Positions 7,497 through 15,531 of a stretch of 35,539 nt of DNA are shown here, in pieces. The translations under genes were made by a program, and so were the position numbers. The DNA lies in the NCBI GenBank assembly GCA_023139005.1, contig JAGLOK010000008.1, positions 1 to 35,539 of the forward strand, in the 5' to 3' direction. The notes below the pieces were generated by a model that saw only the letters and a list, made by a program, of their open reading frames with translations, had not been told where the DNA came from and did no database searches. Numbering within the stretch: position 1 is the first letter of the stretch; each line of letters opens with the position of its first letter. The stretch is from Clostridiales bacterium. Lineage in GTDB: Bacteria > Bacillota > Clostridia > Christensenellales > UMGS416.

Positions 7497-7645
7497 AAAC
7501 TCACAAGCCATAACGTGTTTTGAAAAGCAAAAACACCGATTAACCACATTGGTCTGGAATGATTAATGTGATGAAATAATCTTCATGAAACTCACAAGCC
7601 ATAACGTGTTTTGAAAAGCAAAAACACCGATTAACCACATTGGTC
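7497..7645. repeat. 58-bp identical direct repeat, 91-bp period
   Basis: 7497-7554 and 7588-7645 are identical over 58 bases. The preceding 30 or so bases of each unit are similar but diverged. Each copy carries a short GTGTTTT/AAAACAC stem and ends in a TetR-type half-conserved operator (AACCACATTGGTC). Confidence 0.85.
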
Positions 7646-7677
7646 AGCTGTAAAGATGATCCTGAGAGGAAATTATT

Positions 7678-8307
7678 ATGGACTATACCCTAGCAAACAT
7701 AGATAGTGATAAAAAAGACAGAATAATTAACGCAGCAATCGAGGAGTTTTCACTCTATCCTTATGAAAAAGCATCAACTAATAACATTGTTAAGTCTGCC
7801 GGTATATCAAAAGGATTGCTGTTTCATTATTTTAAAAGCAAACAAGATTTATATGATAAGCTTGTCGGATTTGTTATAAACAAAATGTATGATGAAATTA
7901 CAGAGAAAATCGATTGGCATGAATCTGATATATTTGAAAGAATAAAACAGATTGCAATAATTAAAATGAAAATCAGCAAAGTATATCCAAATATGTTTGA
8001 CTTCATGCTCAAAGTTATATCAAGAAATAATGTGAAAAAACTTGAAGATAGTATAAAACTATATGAAAAATACGGAATTGATTTTCAATCAGTAATTGGC
8101 GATGTGTTTACCAAAAATATTGATTACTCAAAGTTTCGTGATCAAAGCACAATAGCCCAATCTATCAATGTAATTCGCTGGACGATCGAAAAATATGGTG
8201 AAGAACAAATACTTGCATTAGATGATATTCAGGATATGGATTTTGAAAAAGCAATAAATGATATGGATGAATATATTAGTATTTTAAAAAAGACCTTTTA
8301 TAAGTAA
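7678..8307 (+). CDS. TetR/AcrR family transcriptional regulator
   Basis: A 209-residue repressor. The N-terminal helix-turn-helix covers about residues 12-58, with the family pattern IINAAIEEF...ASTNNIVKSAGISKGLLFHYFKSK followed by DLYDKLV. The remaining ~150 residues form the usual variable all-helical ligand-binding domain, whose ligand cannot be predicted. RBS GAGAGGAAA before ATG 7678. The gene is noticeably more AT-rich than the transporter genes that follow. Five palindromic operators just upstream point to autoregulation. The ABC transporter operon starts 77 bases downstream on the same strand, so the regulator probably controls drug or toxic-compound efflux in response to its ligand. 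Confidence 0.92.
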   Translation: MDYTLANIDSDKKDRIINAAIEEFSLYPYEKASTNNIVKSAGISKGLLFHYFKSKQDLYDKLVGFVINKMYDEITEKIDWHESDIFERIKQIAIIKMKISKVYPNMFDFMLKVISRNNVKKLEDSIKLYEKYGIDFQSVIGDVFTKNIDYSKFRDQSTIAQSINVIRWTIEKYGEEQILALDDIQDMDFEKAINDMDEYISILKKTFYK

Positions 8308-8384
8308 GAACACAGCACAAAGTCGACCGAACAACCACACGATAAGAAATTATTTTAAATATTTGTTTTGAGAGGAGCAATTCC

Positions 8385-9239
8385 ATGATTACTGTTCAAA
8401 ATCTATATCATTCTTATAACAAGGATGACAACTATGCTGTGAAGGATGTCAGCTTTGAGATTCCCAAAGGTGAAGTCTTTGGTTTCCTTGGACCCTCCGG
8501 CGCAGGCAAATCAACCACTCAAGGAATTTTAACAGGTCTTCTGCAGTTGCAAAAAGGCAATGTAACGGTTGCAGGCTATGATGTTAAGGAAATCAAAAGA
8601 AAGATGTTCAACCAAATTGGCATGTCTTTTGAGCAGTCCAATGTATATAGCAAAATGACTGCAAAAGAAAACCTCAAGTTTTATGCAAAACTATTTGATG
8701 TTCCCACACGTGATCCAGATGAACTACTGGAAATCGTGGGACTCGAAGGCAAGGGAAAGATCCGTGCAGGAGAGTTTTCAAAAGGTATGAAGCATCGCCT
8801 AACCTTTGCTCGAAGCATGCTAAACAACCCAGAACTATGGTTCTTGGACGAACCCACAACAGGCTTGGACCCTGCGATTGCATCCGTTATCAAGGGCATT
8901 GTAAAAGAGCAAAATGAAAAAGGCGTCACTGTATTTCTAACAACCCACAACATGTACATTGCAGATGAATTATGTGATCGCGTCGCATTCATTATAGATG
9001 GTGACATACACCTCATTGATAGTCCCAAAAACTTAAAGCTTGAATATGGTGAAAGCAAAGTTGAAGTGGAATATGGCGATAACGGCAAATTGAAAACCGA
9101 GACTTTCTCAACGCTGGATGAAAAAGACAAGAAAAAACTTGCAGATATCATTGCAAAGCAAAATATCCAGACAATGCACACCAAGGAGGCAACCCTAGAG
9201 GAAATCTTTATCAAGGTGACTGGAAGGGAGCTGATTTAG
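8385..9239 (+). CDS. ABC transporter ATP-binding protein (ABC-2 type exporter)
   Basis: Hydrolyses ATP to drive the two downstream permeases. The 284-residue protein has Walker A GPSGAGKST at residues 36-44, a Q-loop region around NQIGMSFEQSN, a signature variant FSKGMKHRL at about 131-139, Walker B LWFLDEPTTGLDP with Asp155/Glu156, and a switch His in LTTHNM. The signature lacks the classic LSGGQ but matches the variant usual in ABC-2 and drug-export ATPases. The C-terminal 70 residues are the accessory domain often found in this subfamily. The stop is directly followed by the permease gene (1-base gap), so they are translationally linked. Confidence 0.94.
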   Translation: MITVQNLYHSYNKDDNYAVKDVSFEIPKGEVFGFLGPSGAGKSTTQGILTGLLQLQKGNVTVAGYDVKEIKRKMFNQIGMSFEQSNVYSKMTAKENLKFYAKLFDVPTRDPDELLEIVGLEGKGKIRAGEFSKGMKHRLTFARSMLNNPELWFLDEPTTGLDPAIASVIKGIVKEQNEKGVTVFLTTHNMYIADELCDRVAFIIDGDIHLIDSPKNLKLEYGESKVEVEYGDNGKLKTETFSTLDEKDKKKLADIIAKQNIQTMHTKEATLEEIFIKVTGRELI

Positions 9240-9240
9240 T

Positions 9241-10350
9241 ATGAAGTTATGGTCAAGTTTCGTTAAAGAGTTAACGATTGCATCAAGGGGCTTTTACTTC
9301 TATGTAGAGATTGCAATGGCAGCAATACTACTATTTGTACTGCTATTTGTTATTCCGAACAACTTTGATAACAAAGAGACTCAATACTTGTACTTAGAGT
9401 TTCCAAATGCACAGTCCCAGCAAATGTATATCGAATCATTTAATGACTTAGATGGAAAAGGAAAAACACCCGAAGATCCATTTAAAATTGACAAGGAAGA
9501 GATTAACTCTACTTTGTATGTCACCGAAGACAAGGAGATATATGTTTTCGACACTGAAGAAGATATGGCCAAGGTTGCAGAAAAGAAGCATAAGCTCGGG
9601 GTATCCATCAAGATGAATGAAGCAAATGAGTTGAACTATACCTACTACACACAGGGCAATGAGACTGAAAAGTTTAGTAATATATTAAAAATCATACATG
9701 GACCTGATGATGCACTGCTATACAAAGAGCTAGAAGGTCAACCGGTGAAAACCATTTCAACGGACTATGTAGTACTCAGCGACCGAGAAAATGTTCTTCC
9801 GGTGTTCTTGACATTTAACGGTTCACTGATGGGACTTTTCATCATGGCAGCCTATGTATTCCTCGACAAAAAAGAAGGCGTTATCAAAGCATACGCAATC
9901 ACCCCCTCTCCTGTATGGAAATATCTCCTAAGTAAGGTGTTGATTCTAACCGTCACTGCGCTGACTACATCACTAATATTGATATTGCCCATCATGGGCA
10001 CAAGAATCAACTATCTATTGCTAATTGTGTTCTTGATACCAACAGGATTCTTCGCATCAGCATTGGGACTACTGATCGCCAGCTATTTTGATGACATGGT
10101 CAAGTCATTCGGCGTGATGTATCTACTTATGATTGCAATGATGATGCCAACATTATCTTACTTTATCGCAAGCTGGGATCCAATGTGGTTAAAGTTTATA
10201 CCAAGTTACTACATCGTTTATGGATTTAAAGAAATATTCACCAAAGGCGACACCGGATTCATCCTGTTGATTGCACTGGGATATCTAGTCGTGTCCTCGA
10301 TACTGTTTGCTTGGGCAAACGCGCGTTATAAAAAAACGCTGTCGGTTTAG
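9241..10350 (+). CDS. ABC-2 type permease, subunit 1
   Basis: A 369-residue membrane protein with one N-terminal membrane segment (about residues 17-40). A large extracytoplasmic domain (about 45-190) is rich in Asp, Glu and Lys. Five to six membrane segments follow in the C-terminal half, starting at about 195. This is the usual ABC-2 exporter topology. It begins one base after the ATPase stop codon, and its stop (10348-10350) is 9 bases before the second permease. The two permeases differ in sequence and probably form a heterodimer. The substrate is unknown; the TetR regulator points to efflux. Both C-terminal halves follow the same segment pattern. Confidence 0.88.
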   Translation: MKLWSSFVKELTIASRGFYFYVEIAMAAILLFVLLFVIPNNFDNKETQYLYLEFPNAQSQQMYIESFNDLDGKGKTPEDPFKIDKEEINSTLYVTEDKEIYVFDTEEDMAKVAEKKHKLGVSIKMNEANELNYTYYTQGNETEKFSNILKIIHGPDDALLYKELEGQPVKTISTDYVVLSDRENVLPVFLTFNGSLMGLFIMAAYVFLDKKEGVIKAYAITPSPVWKYLLSKVLILTVTALTTSLILILPIMGTRINYLLLIVFLIPTGFFASALGLLIASYFDDMVKSFGVMYLLMIAMMMPTLSYFIASWDPMWLKFIPSYYIVYGFKEIFTKGDTGFILLIALGYLVVSSILFAWANARYKKTLSV

Positions 10351-10359
10351 GAGGTCTAC

Positions 10360-11367
10360 ATGTTTAAAAAAACGTTAACAATATTTAAGAGAGACTTGCA
10401 TGTAAGCTATAGAGATTTCATGTCGCTATTCATGATAGTCATCCCGATAATACTCGCATTCGCAGTCAATGCCTTTGCGCCCGGTATTGAAGATACCACA
10501 GTAAATCTCGTCTTTATCGAAGGCGAAAATACGGAGACTATCGCATACCTTGAAGACTTTGCAAAAATAACCAAAGTCAAAGACTACGATTCACTGGAAA
10601 AAAGAGTACTGAGAAGAGATAATATCGTAGGTTTTGTCGGAGAAGGTGAAGATGCTTATATCCTCACTCAAGGAAATGAACCTGAAGATGTGGTGATGTT
10701 TGCAAAGCTGTTAAAAACTTACTCAGAGTACGATAGAAAAGTTGAAGACTCAACAGCGATAATCAAAGACTTTGGAGTAAAAACTTCCCCTACAAAGATC
10801 CTTTGGGCCAACATGGGAATACTCCTTACCAGTCTACTTGCAGGCATGCTGATATCACTCAATATCGTAGAAGAGAAGATGGACAACACCATTAGCGCAA
10901 TCAACGTTGCACCCATTTCAAGGACAGCTTGGATATTCGGCAAAAGCATCATGGGCATACTCGTTGCACTGATAGGGTGTAGTGCCATGGTTTTGATATT
11001 GGGACTTGCAGGCACTGTAAACTTCCTACAACTACTTATCTTCGTATTCGTCTCATCGCTTATCAGTATCATGATCGGATTCCTAGAAGGTGTGAACAGC
11101 GATGATGTAATGACTGCAGTTGCAAGCACCAAGATGGTTATGCTGCCGCTTGCAGCCTCTGTTGCAGGATACGAGTTTTTATCAGCCAAATGGCAGTGGG
11201 TAATGTACTGGTCACCTTTTTATTGGGTATACAAAGGCAACCTATCGATATTAAATGGAGACTTTACTTGGCTTGAACTTCTATGGCATAGTGCCATTGT
11301 CCTCGGCATTGCAGCACTGGTATTTGCATATGTTGCACCGCGTATCAGAAAAGGCTTAGAAAACTAG
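10360..11367 (+). CDS. ABC-2 type permease, subunit 2
   Basis: A 335-residue membrane protein with the same layout as the preceding permease. It has an N-terminal membrane segment (about residues 21-40: LFMIVIPIILAFAVNAFAP), an extracytoplasmic domain to about 150, then about six membrane segments. The ABC-2 hallmark stretch IVEEKMDNTISAINVAPISRTAWIFGKS lies at about 168-195, just before the second membrane segment pair. RBS TAGGAGG lies upstream of ATG 10360. It is the partner of the upstream permease in a heterodimeric exporter driven by the ATPase at 8385-9239. No motif tells the substrate. Confidence 0.88.
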   Translation: MFKKTLTIFKRDLHVSYRDFMSLFMIVIPIILAFAVNAFAPGIEDTTVNLVFIEGENTETIAYLEDFAKITKVKDYDSLEKRVLRRDNIVGFVGEGEDAYILTQGNEPEDVVMFAKLLKTYSEYDRKVEDSTAIIKDFGVKTSPTKILWANMGILLTSLLAGMLISLNIVEEKMDNTISAINVAPISRTAWIFGKSIMGILVALIGCSAMVLILGLAGTVNFLQLLIFVFVSSLISIMIGFLEGVNSDDVMTAVASTKMVMLPLAASVAGYEFLSAKWQWVMYWSPFYWVYKGNLSILNGDFTWLELLWHSAIVLGIAALVFAYVAPRIRKGLEN

Positions 11368-11445
11368 AGATTACTACATATTCATTGTATAATATGTATA
11401 AATAGAACCTTATCAGATTACTTTATTAATGAAAGGAGAAGTATT

Positions 11446-11664
11446 ATGAACGGATGGGCAATAGGCGCATTACTAACTGGAATCTATGCTGTGGCAGTTG
11501 GAGGGCTTGCTCTTAAAAAGTCACCTGGACTTATCAAGATTGTTAAAATGAAAATGGGTAAAAAAATGACTGATGAGGGTGCAATCAAACTTAGCCTGGT
11601 CATGGCTGTAATTATGGCTGTAGCGTGCGTTGTGTTTATCGTACTCGCAGCAACAAAAGGATAA
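11446..11664 (+). CDS. Small two-helix membrane protein (72 aa)
   Basis: A short protein with two hydrophobic segments (about residues 4-22 and 49-68) separated by a basic, Lys-rich loop (KKSPGLIKIVKMKMGKKMTDEG). I recognise no defined family. A strong RBS (GAAAGGAGAAG) precedes the ATG and an intrinsic terminator follows, so it is very likely expressed. It lies 78 bases after the second permease. It may be the last gene of the TetR-controlled operon, or may have its own promoter (TATAAT at 11388-11393, without a good -35). An accessory role for the exporter is possible but not shown. Confidence 0.72.
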   Translation: MNGWAIGALLTGIYAVAVGGLALKKSPGLIKIVKMKMGKKMTDEGAIKLSLVMAVIMAVACVVFIVLAATKG

Positions 11665-11680
11665 AGCCAAACACAATCAT

Positions 11681-11712
11681 AAAAAGACGGAGTGTATACT
11701 TCGTCTTTTTTT
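11681..11712 (+). terminator. Intrinsic terminator closing the ABC operon
   Basis: AAAAAGACGGAGT pairs with ACTTCGTCTTTTT (13 bp, one G:U) around a GTAT loop and is followed by T-rich sequence. The T tract runs into an extended -10 motif (TGCTATGAT, -10 at 11717-11722) that may drive the next gene. Confidence 0.85.
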
Positions 11713-11754
11713 ATGCTATGATATATCAAATGTTAGATTTATTGGAGCACCACG

Positions 11755-12522
11755 ATGCATGATTTACATATCCATACCCATCATTCTTGTGATTCCAAGA
11801 CAAGTCTTGACAGCTACTGCAAAAAAGCGGTTGAATTGGGCTTGGAGTACATCTGCTTTACAGATCATATTGATTTTAACAAAGCGGACTATGGCTATGG
11901 ATATTATGATGCTTCACTCTTTTTTAAAGAATTCAATCCTCTCAAAGAAAAATATGTAGATAATCTTACCTTGTTGTGTGGTGTGGAGTTTTCAGAGCCA
12001 CACGTTTATCCAAAAGAATTTGAAATGTATCAAAAGATGCCATACGATTTCATCCTCGGTAGCATTCATTTTTGGGTTGATGATCTCTTTCCCACAAAAA
12101 TGAAAAAAAGCAATATTTCTGCAAAAACAGCATTCAATAGATATTGGCAGGAAGTATATGCAGCGGTATCCTTTGGTGGGTTTGATAGCCTTGCACACTT
12201 TGATTTTCCCAAAAGATACTACGGAGAGCTTTTATACTCAGAAAAGTCCATCATTAGCGTATGCAAGAAAATGATACGCAATAACATTGCAATGGAGATC
12301 AATACTTCAACACTCAGACAAGGACTCGATTGCTCCATGCCTGACAAAGCCTTGCTTGATATCTACAAGCAAGCAGGTGGAAGATATGTTACCTTTGGCT
12401 CAGATGCCCACAGTGTGCAAGAGCTTGGTGCAGGCTACCAGCATGCACGCTCCCTCATATCAGGCAATCTACAAAATGTTATCTATGTTCAACGAAGACC
12501 CATCAAGTGTTCATTGATGTAA
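11755..12522 (+). CDS. Histidinol-phosphatase-like PHP-domain protein
   Basis: A metal-dependent phosphoesterase of the PHP superfamily, HisK/HisJ type, which removes phosphate from L-histidinol phosphate in histidine synthesis. The 255-residue length is typical. PHP ligand motifs are all visible: HIHTHHS at residues 5-11, CFTDHIDF, GVEFSEP, GSIHF, SLAHFDF and FGSDAH with Asp217/His219. RBS TTGGAG lies upstream of ATG 11755. No other his genes are nearby, so the assignment to histidine synthesis rests on family resemblance only; related proteins act on other phosphoesters. It appears to be a single-gene unit following a terminator. Confidence 0.82.
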   Translation: MHDLHIHTHHSCDSKTSLDSYCKKAVELGLEYICFTDHIDFNKADYGYGYYDASLFFKEFNPLKEKYVDNLTLLCGVEFSEPHVYPKEFEMYQKMPYDFILGSIHFWVDDLFPTKMKKSNISAKTAFNRYWQEVYAAVSFGGFDSLAHFDFPKRYYGELLYSEKSIISVCKKMIRNNIAMEINTSTLRQGLDCSMPDKALLDIYKQAGGRYVTFGSDAHSVQELGAGYQHARSLISGNLQNVIYVQRRPIKCSLM

Positions 12523-12945
12523 TTAATCATCGCATCTGTACATATTTGTTTCTGCTGATTATTGTTCTTTTTCATAATTTAATACTATCACAAATCATTA
12601 AGCATCGCTTGATTTAGATTGTGCAAATACAAACAATATAAGAATCCATTAATATGTGCTTTTTTATACAACTTTTTTATACCGGAAAGCTTGACAGTGC
12701 TTTACTAAAGACTTAATATGTTAAGTAATATTGATAAAATATATATGTATATAGTGAAACTTGCTTTACTGAAGTCTACTCCCAAATGATAAAGCATGAT
12801 TTTACTACAATTTCGAGCTGTTACCTTTATCTTAAAACACAATAACGCTCCAAAGTATTTGTTTTCAATATACTAGTTAATAACTTTGATATAATTTCCA
12901 AAAATTTTTGGGTTTATATAAATAAATAGAAGAAGGTGAAGGTGA
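12523..12945 (+). other. 423-bp intergenic region: promoter and long 5' leader of the symporter operon
   Basis: No ORF or tRNA is seen. The right half would be an untranslated leader of about 220 bases after the promoter at 12691-12719. It contains an inverted pair TGCTTTA/TAAAGCA, with arms near 12772-12778 and 12800-12806. It also contains a second copy of a motif present in the promoter spacer (GCTTTACTrAAGwCT at 12699-12713 and 12773-12787). I recognise no known riboswitch class. A TATAAT at 12890-12895 lacks a fitting -35. Confidence 0.5.
12691..12719 (+). promoter_or_regulatory. SigA promoter of the symporter operon
   Basis: A perfect TTGACA (12691-12696), a 17-base spacer and TAATAT (12714-12719). 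The predicted start is near 12726. The spacer includes one copy of the GCTTTACTrAAGwCT direct repeat. Confidence 0.7.
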
Positions 12946-13230
12946 ATGGCAAAGGAATTAACAAAAAGCAAAGCCTATTGGTTTGCTACGCTTAAATTAT
13001 TGGGCGCTATCCTAGTTGTATGGATAACCGTTTCATTTGGCGCAAGCATTATATTTGTAGAGTTTCTCAACAAATTTAGTCTGGGAGGCTACCCCTTAGG
13101 TTTTTGGTTTGCACAGCAGGGTTCAATTTATGTTTATGTAATACTTATTCTCGTCTATCTATTCTTCATGGGCAAAATAGACAAAAAATATGACGTTCAT
13201 GAAAATATTGATGGGGGTTATGAAAAATGA
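12946..13230 (+). CDS. DUF4212 small subunit of sodium:solute symporter
   Basis: A 94-residue protein with two membrane helices (about residues 14-38 and 58-76) and the family pattern YWFATLKLLGAILVVWITVSFGASIIFVEFLN...LGFWFAQQGSIYVYVILI. DUF4212 proteins are encoded beside VC_2705-type sodium:solute symporters and are taken to be their small subunit. The stop overlaps the next start (ATGA at 13227-13230), which supports coupled synthesis with the large subunit. RBS GAAGGTGAAGG. Function as a required partner is family knowledge; nothing more can be read here. Its length is typical. Confidence 0.9.
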   Translation: MAKELTKSKAYWFATLKLLGAILVVWITVSFGASIIFVEFLNKFSLGGYPLGFWFAQQGSIYVYVILILVYLFFMGKIDKKYDVHENIDGGYEK

Positions 13231-15029
13231 GTCTACAAACAACAATTTATCTAGTAGTTGGCATAACTTTTGCATTATATATAGGTATTGCAATATGGTC
13301 ACGCGCAAAATCAACAAGCGACTTTTACGTTGCTGGAGGAAATGTACACCCGATTACCAATGGAATGGCTACAGCAGCAGGCTGGATGTCTGCAGCATCT
13401 TTCATCTCTATGGCAGGAATGATATCCTTCATGGGCTACGGCGGAAGCGTATTTCTAATGGGTTGGACAGGTGGCTTCGTGCTTCTTGCAATGTTCCTCG
13501 CTCCATACTTAAGGAAATTTGGTAAATTCACAGTTCCACAGTTCATAAGAGACAGATTCTATTCAAAATCAGCTTCAGCAGTTGCTGTTATTTGTTTACT
13601 GGTTGCATCACTAACATATATCGTCGGTCAGATGACAGGCGTTGGTGTTGCTTTTTCACGCTTTTTAGGTGTGTCCAGCAGTAACGGAATATTCATCGGA
13701 ATGGCAGTTGTATTTGCATATGCTGTATTCGGTGGCATGAAAGGCATCACATACGCTCAAGTTGCACAATATGTTGTCTTAATCATGGCATATACAATAC
13801 CCGCAATCTTTATTTCATTACAACTTACAGGCAATCCCATTCCTCAACTTGGTCTAGGTTCAAAAATGGTAGGCTCAAGCACTGAGCTTCTTGCTCGCCT
13901 AAACCAGATTGTAACCGATCTCGGATTCAATGAATATACGACAACGGGTACGGGGTCTAAGCTGAACATGGTATTGTTTACTCTTTCACTCATGATAGGA
14001 ACCGCAGGTCTGCCACATGTTATCATGAGATTCTTCACAGTTTCCACAGTCTCAGCAGCACGTAAATCTGCGCTGTGGGCATTGGTATTCATTGCTCTTT
14101 TATATACAACAGCTCCTGCTGTTGCAGCAATGGCAAGATACAATCTTCACACAACAGTCAATTCAGGCATCGAACAAAGTGCTGACATATTTGCAGAAGA
14201 ATCCAGCCTCAAGGGTGATGAACGTCCCGACTGGATGAAGCGCTGGGAAAATACAGGACTACTGGCGTGGGAAGACAAGAATAATGATGGAAGAATCCAG
14301 TATTATAATGATGAAACAGAAGATGCATCAGTACTTGCAAGTGCTAGCGAAGCAGGCTGGGAAGGCAATGAGCTTACAGTTAATAATGATATCATTGTGC
14401 TTGCAAACCCAGAGATTGCAATGTTGCCAAACTGGATAATCGCTTTGGTTGCAGCAGGTGGCTTGGCAGCTGCACTATCAACAGCAGGTGGACTACTCAT
14501 GGCGATATCATCTGCTATATCTCATGACCTTGTTAAAAACATATTTGCTCCAAAAATAACCGATAAACAGGAACTATTGGTAGGCAAAATCGCCATGGCT
14601 CTTTCGGTAGTATTTGCAGGATGGTTGGGGTTGAATCCTCCGGGATTTGCAGCGGGGACGGTGGCGCTAGCCTTTGGTATAGCAGCATCGACACTATTCC
14701 CTGCACTCATGCTCGGTATCTTCTCAATCAAGATGAATAAGTATGGGGCTATCTCAGGTATGCTTACAGGTCTATTCATAACATTGTTCTATGTGTTTGC
14801 ACACAAAGGCATATTCTTCATACAGGGCACACAGTATACAGATGCTTTTGGCGGACCCAACTTCTTCTTTGGCATTTCACCTGAAGCATTTGGAGCCGTT
14901 GGCGCATTTGTAAACTTTATTGTTGCAATCGTAGTCAGCAAATTCACAAAAGATCCACCTCTGGAAGTGCAGGAGTTGGTTCAAGCTGTTCGTATTCCTC
15001 GTACAGCAAAAGCAAAGGGTACAGAATAA
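13227..15029 (+). CDS. Sodium:solute symporter large subunit (VC_2705-like)
   Basis: Imports a small solute, probably a short carboxylate such as acetate, with Na+. The 600-residue protein has about 13 membrane segments in the LeuT-like SSS fold. Typical motifs near the N-terminus are AGGNVHPITNGMATAAGWMSAASF and GWTGGFVLLAMFLAPYLRKFG. Around residue 340-400 an extracytoplasmic insertion contains a DKNNDGRIQYY loop that resembles an EF-hand calcium site and is a feature of this subfamily. Substrate is inferred from relatives near acetate metabolism genes in Proteobacteria; no such gene is beside it here. The operon continues with a small membrane protein and a sensor-nucleotidyltransferase fusion. 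Confidence 0.9.
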   Translation: MSLQTTIYLVVGITFALYIGIAIWSRAKSTSDFYVAGGNVHPITNGMATAAGWMSAASFISMAGMISFMGYGGSVFLMGWTGGFVLLAMFLAPYLRKFGKFTVPQFIRDRFYSKSASAVAVICLLVASLTYIVGQMTGVGVAFSRFLGVSSSNGIFIGMAVVFAYAVFGGMKGITYAQVAQYVVLIMAYTIPAIFISLQLTGNPIPQLGLGSKMVGSSTELLARLNQIVTDLGFNEYTTTGTGSKLNMVLFTLSLMIGTAGLPHVIMRFFTVSTVSAARKSALWALVFIALLYTTAPAVAAMARYNLHTTVNSGIEQSADIFAEESSLKGDERPDWMKRWENTGLLAWEDKNNDGRIQYYNDETEDASVLASASEAGWEGNELTVNNDIIVLANPEIAMLPNWIIALVAAGGLAAALSTAGGLLMAISSAISHDLVKNIFAPKITDKQELLVGKIAMALSVVFAGWLGLNPPGFAAGTVALAFGIAASTLFPALMLGIFSIKMNKYGAISGMLTGLFITLFYVFAHKGIFFIQGTQYTDAFGGPNFFFGISPEAFGAVGAFVNFIVAIVVSKFTKDPPLEVQELVQAVRIPRTAKAKGTE

Positions 15030-15050
15030 TAAAAAATTAGTTATATTATG

Positions 15051-15083
15051 ACAGTGCAGATACCTATGTATCTGCACTGTTAT
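15051..15083 (+). terminator. Perfect 13-bp hairpin after the symporter gene
   Basis: ACAGTGCAGATAC and GTATCTGCACTGT form a perfect stem with a CTAT loop, followed by TTATTTAT rather than a clean T run. It may be a partial terminator or an mRNA-stabilising 3' structure that lowers expression of the downstream genes relative to the symporter. Confidence 0.65.
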
Positions 15084-15101
15084 TTATAGAAAGAAAGTTA
15101 T

Positions 15102-15434
15102 ATGAATATATATGTAGTATTAACTAGGTTAATGTTCTTGGGATTGTTTCCACTTTCAATTTTCTGGTTAAGGAGAGCGTGGCTTATCGGCATCAAGAAA
15201 GACTATTCCTATGTCGCACTCAAAAAAGGACTCCCTCCCGAAAATCCTAAAAAGTATGCCATCTTTTCTTTAGCAATTAATCTCATTGCAGGTCTCATAT
15301 TTGCAGCAATGATTCTTCTTGTAATCATCGTTGGACTCGACTATGAGATATGGACAGCAGTTGTCGGCACAACACTATGGACAAAGCTTTTCATTGAATT
15401 TATTTTGAGCAGACATGCTCATATGAAAAAATAA
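15102..15434 (+). CDS. Small membrane protein between symporter and sensor (110 aa)
   Basis: Three hydrophobic segments (about residues 5-23, 53-77 and 85-103) with basic loops (RRAWLIGIKKDYSYVALKKG) and a C-terminal RHAHMKK. I recognise no named family. RBS GAAAGAAAG is weak but correctly placed. It lies 72 bases after the symporter and 97 bases before the PHP-Cache-PAS-nucleotidyltransferase gene on the same strand. It may therefore be an accessory subunit of the transporter or a link to the sensor; this is inferred from position only. Confidence 0.7.
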   Translation: MNIYVVLTRLMFLGLFPLSIFWLRRAWLIGIKKDYSYVALKKGLPPENPKKYAIFSLAINLIAGLIFAAMILLVIIVGLDYEIWTAVVGTTLWTKLFIEFILSRHAHMKK

Positions 15435-15531
15435 TGTTATAATATACTTAGTTTGGATGTTTAAATAAGATTTTGTTGAACATCAATAGATTGTGATATT
15501 TATAATGATTTCGTATATCAAGGATTAAGTT

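Larger units (their letters stand above)
7402..7645. promoter_or_regulatory. Array of five TetR-type operator palindromes
   Basis: Five 13-bp imperfect or perfect inverted repeats of the form GACCA-N3-TGGTC lie upstream of the TetR gene. They are at 7402-7414 (GACCACATTGGTC), 7418-7430 (GACCACACTGGTC), 7451-7463 (GACCGAGTTGGTC), 7542-7554 and 7633-7645 (both AACCACATTGGTC). The first three are clustered. The last two are 91 bp apart within a tandem duplication. They are the natural binding-site candidates for the adjacent TetR repressor. Confidence 0.78.

Noticed and set aside
12523-12945. Known riboswitch in the symporter leader
   Set aside because: I could match none of the classes I know. 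Only a short inverted pair and a direct repeat are visible.
12841-12945. Second symporter promoter with TATAAT at 12890-12895
   Set aside because: No acceptable -35 at 15-19 bases. The TTGACA-N17-TAATAT promoter at 12691 is much better.
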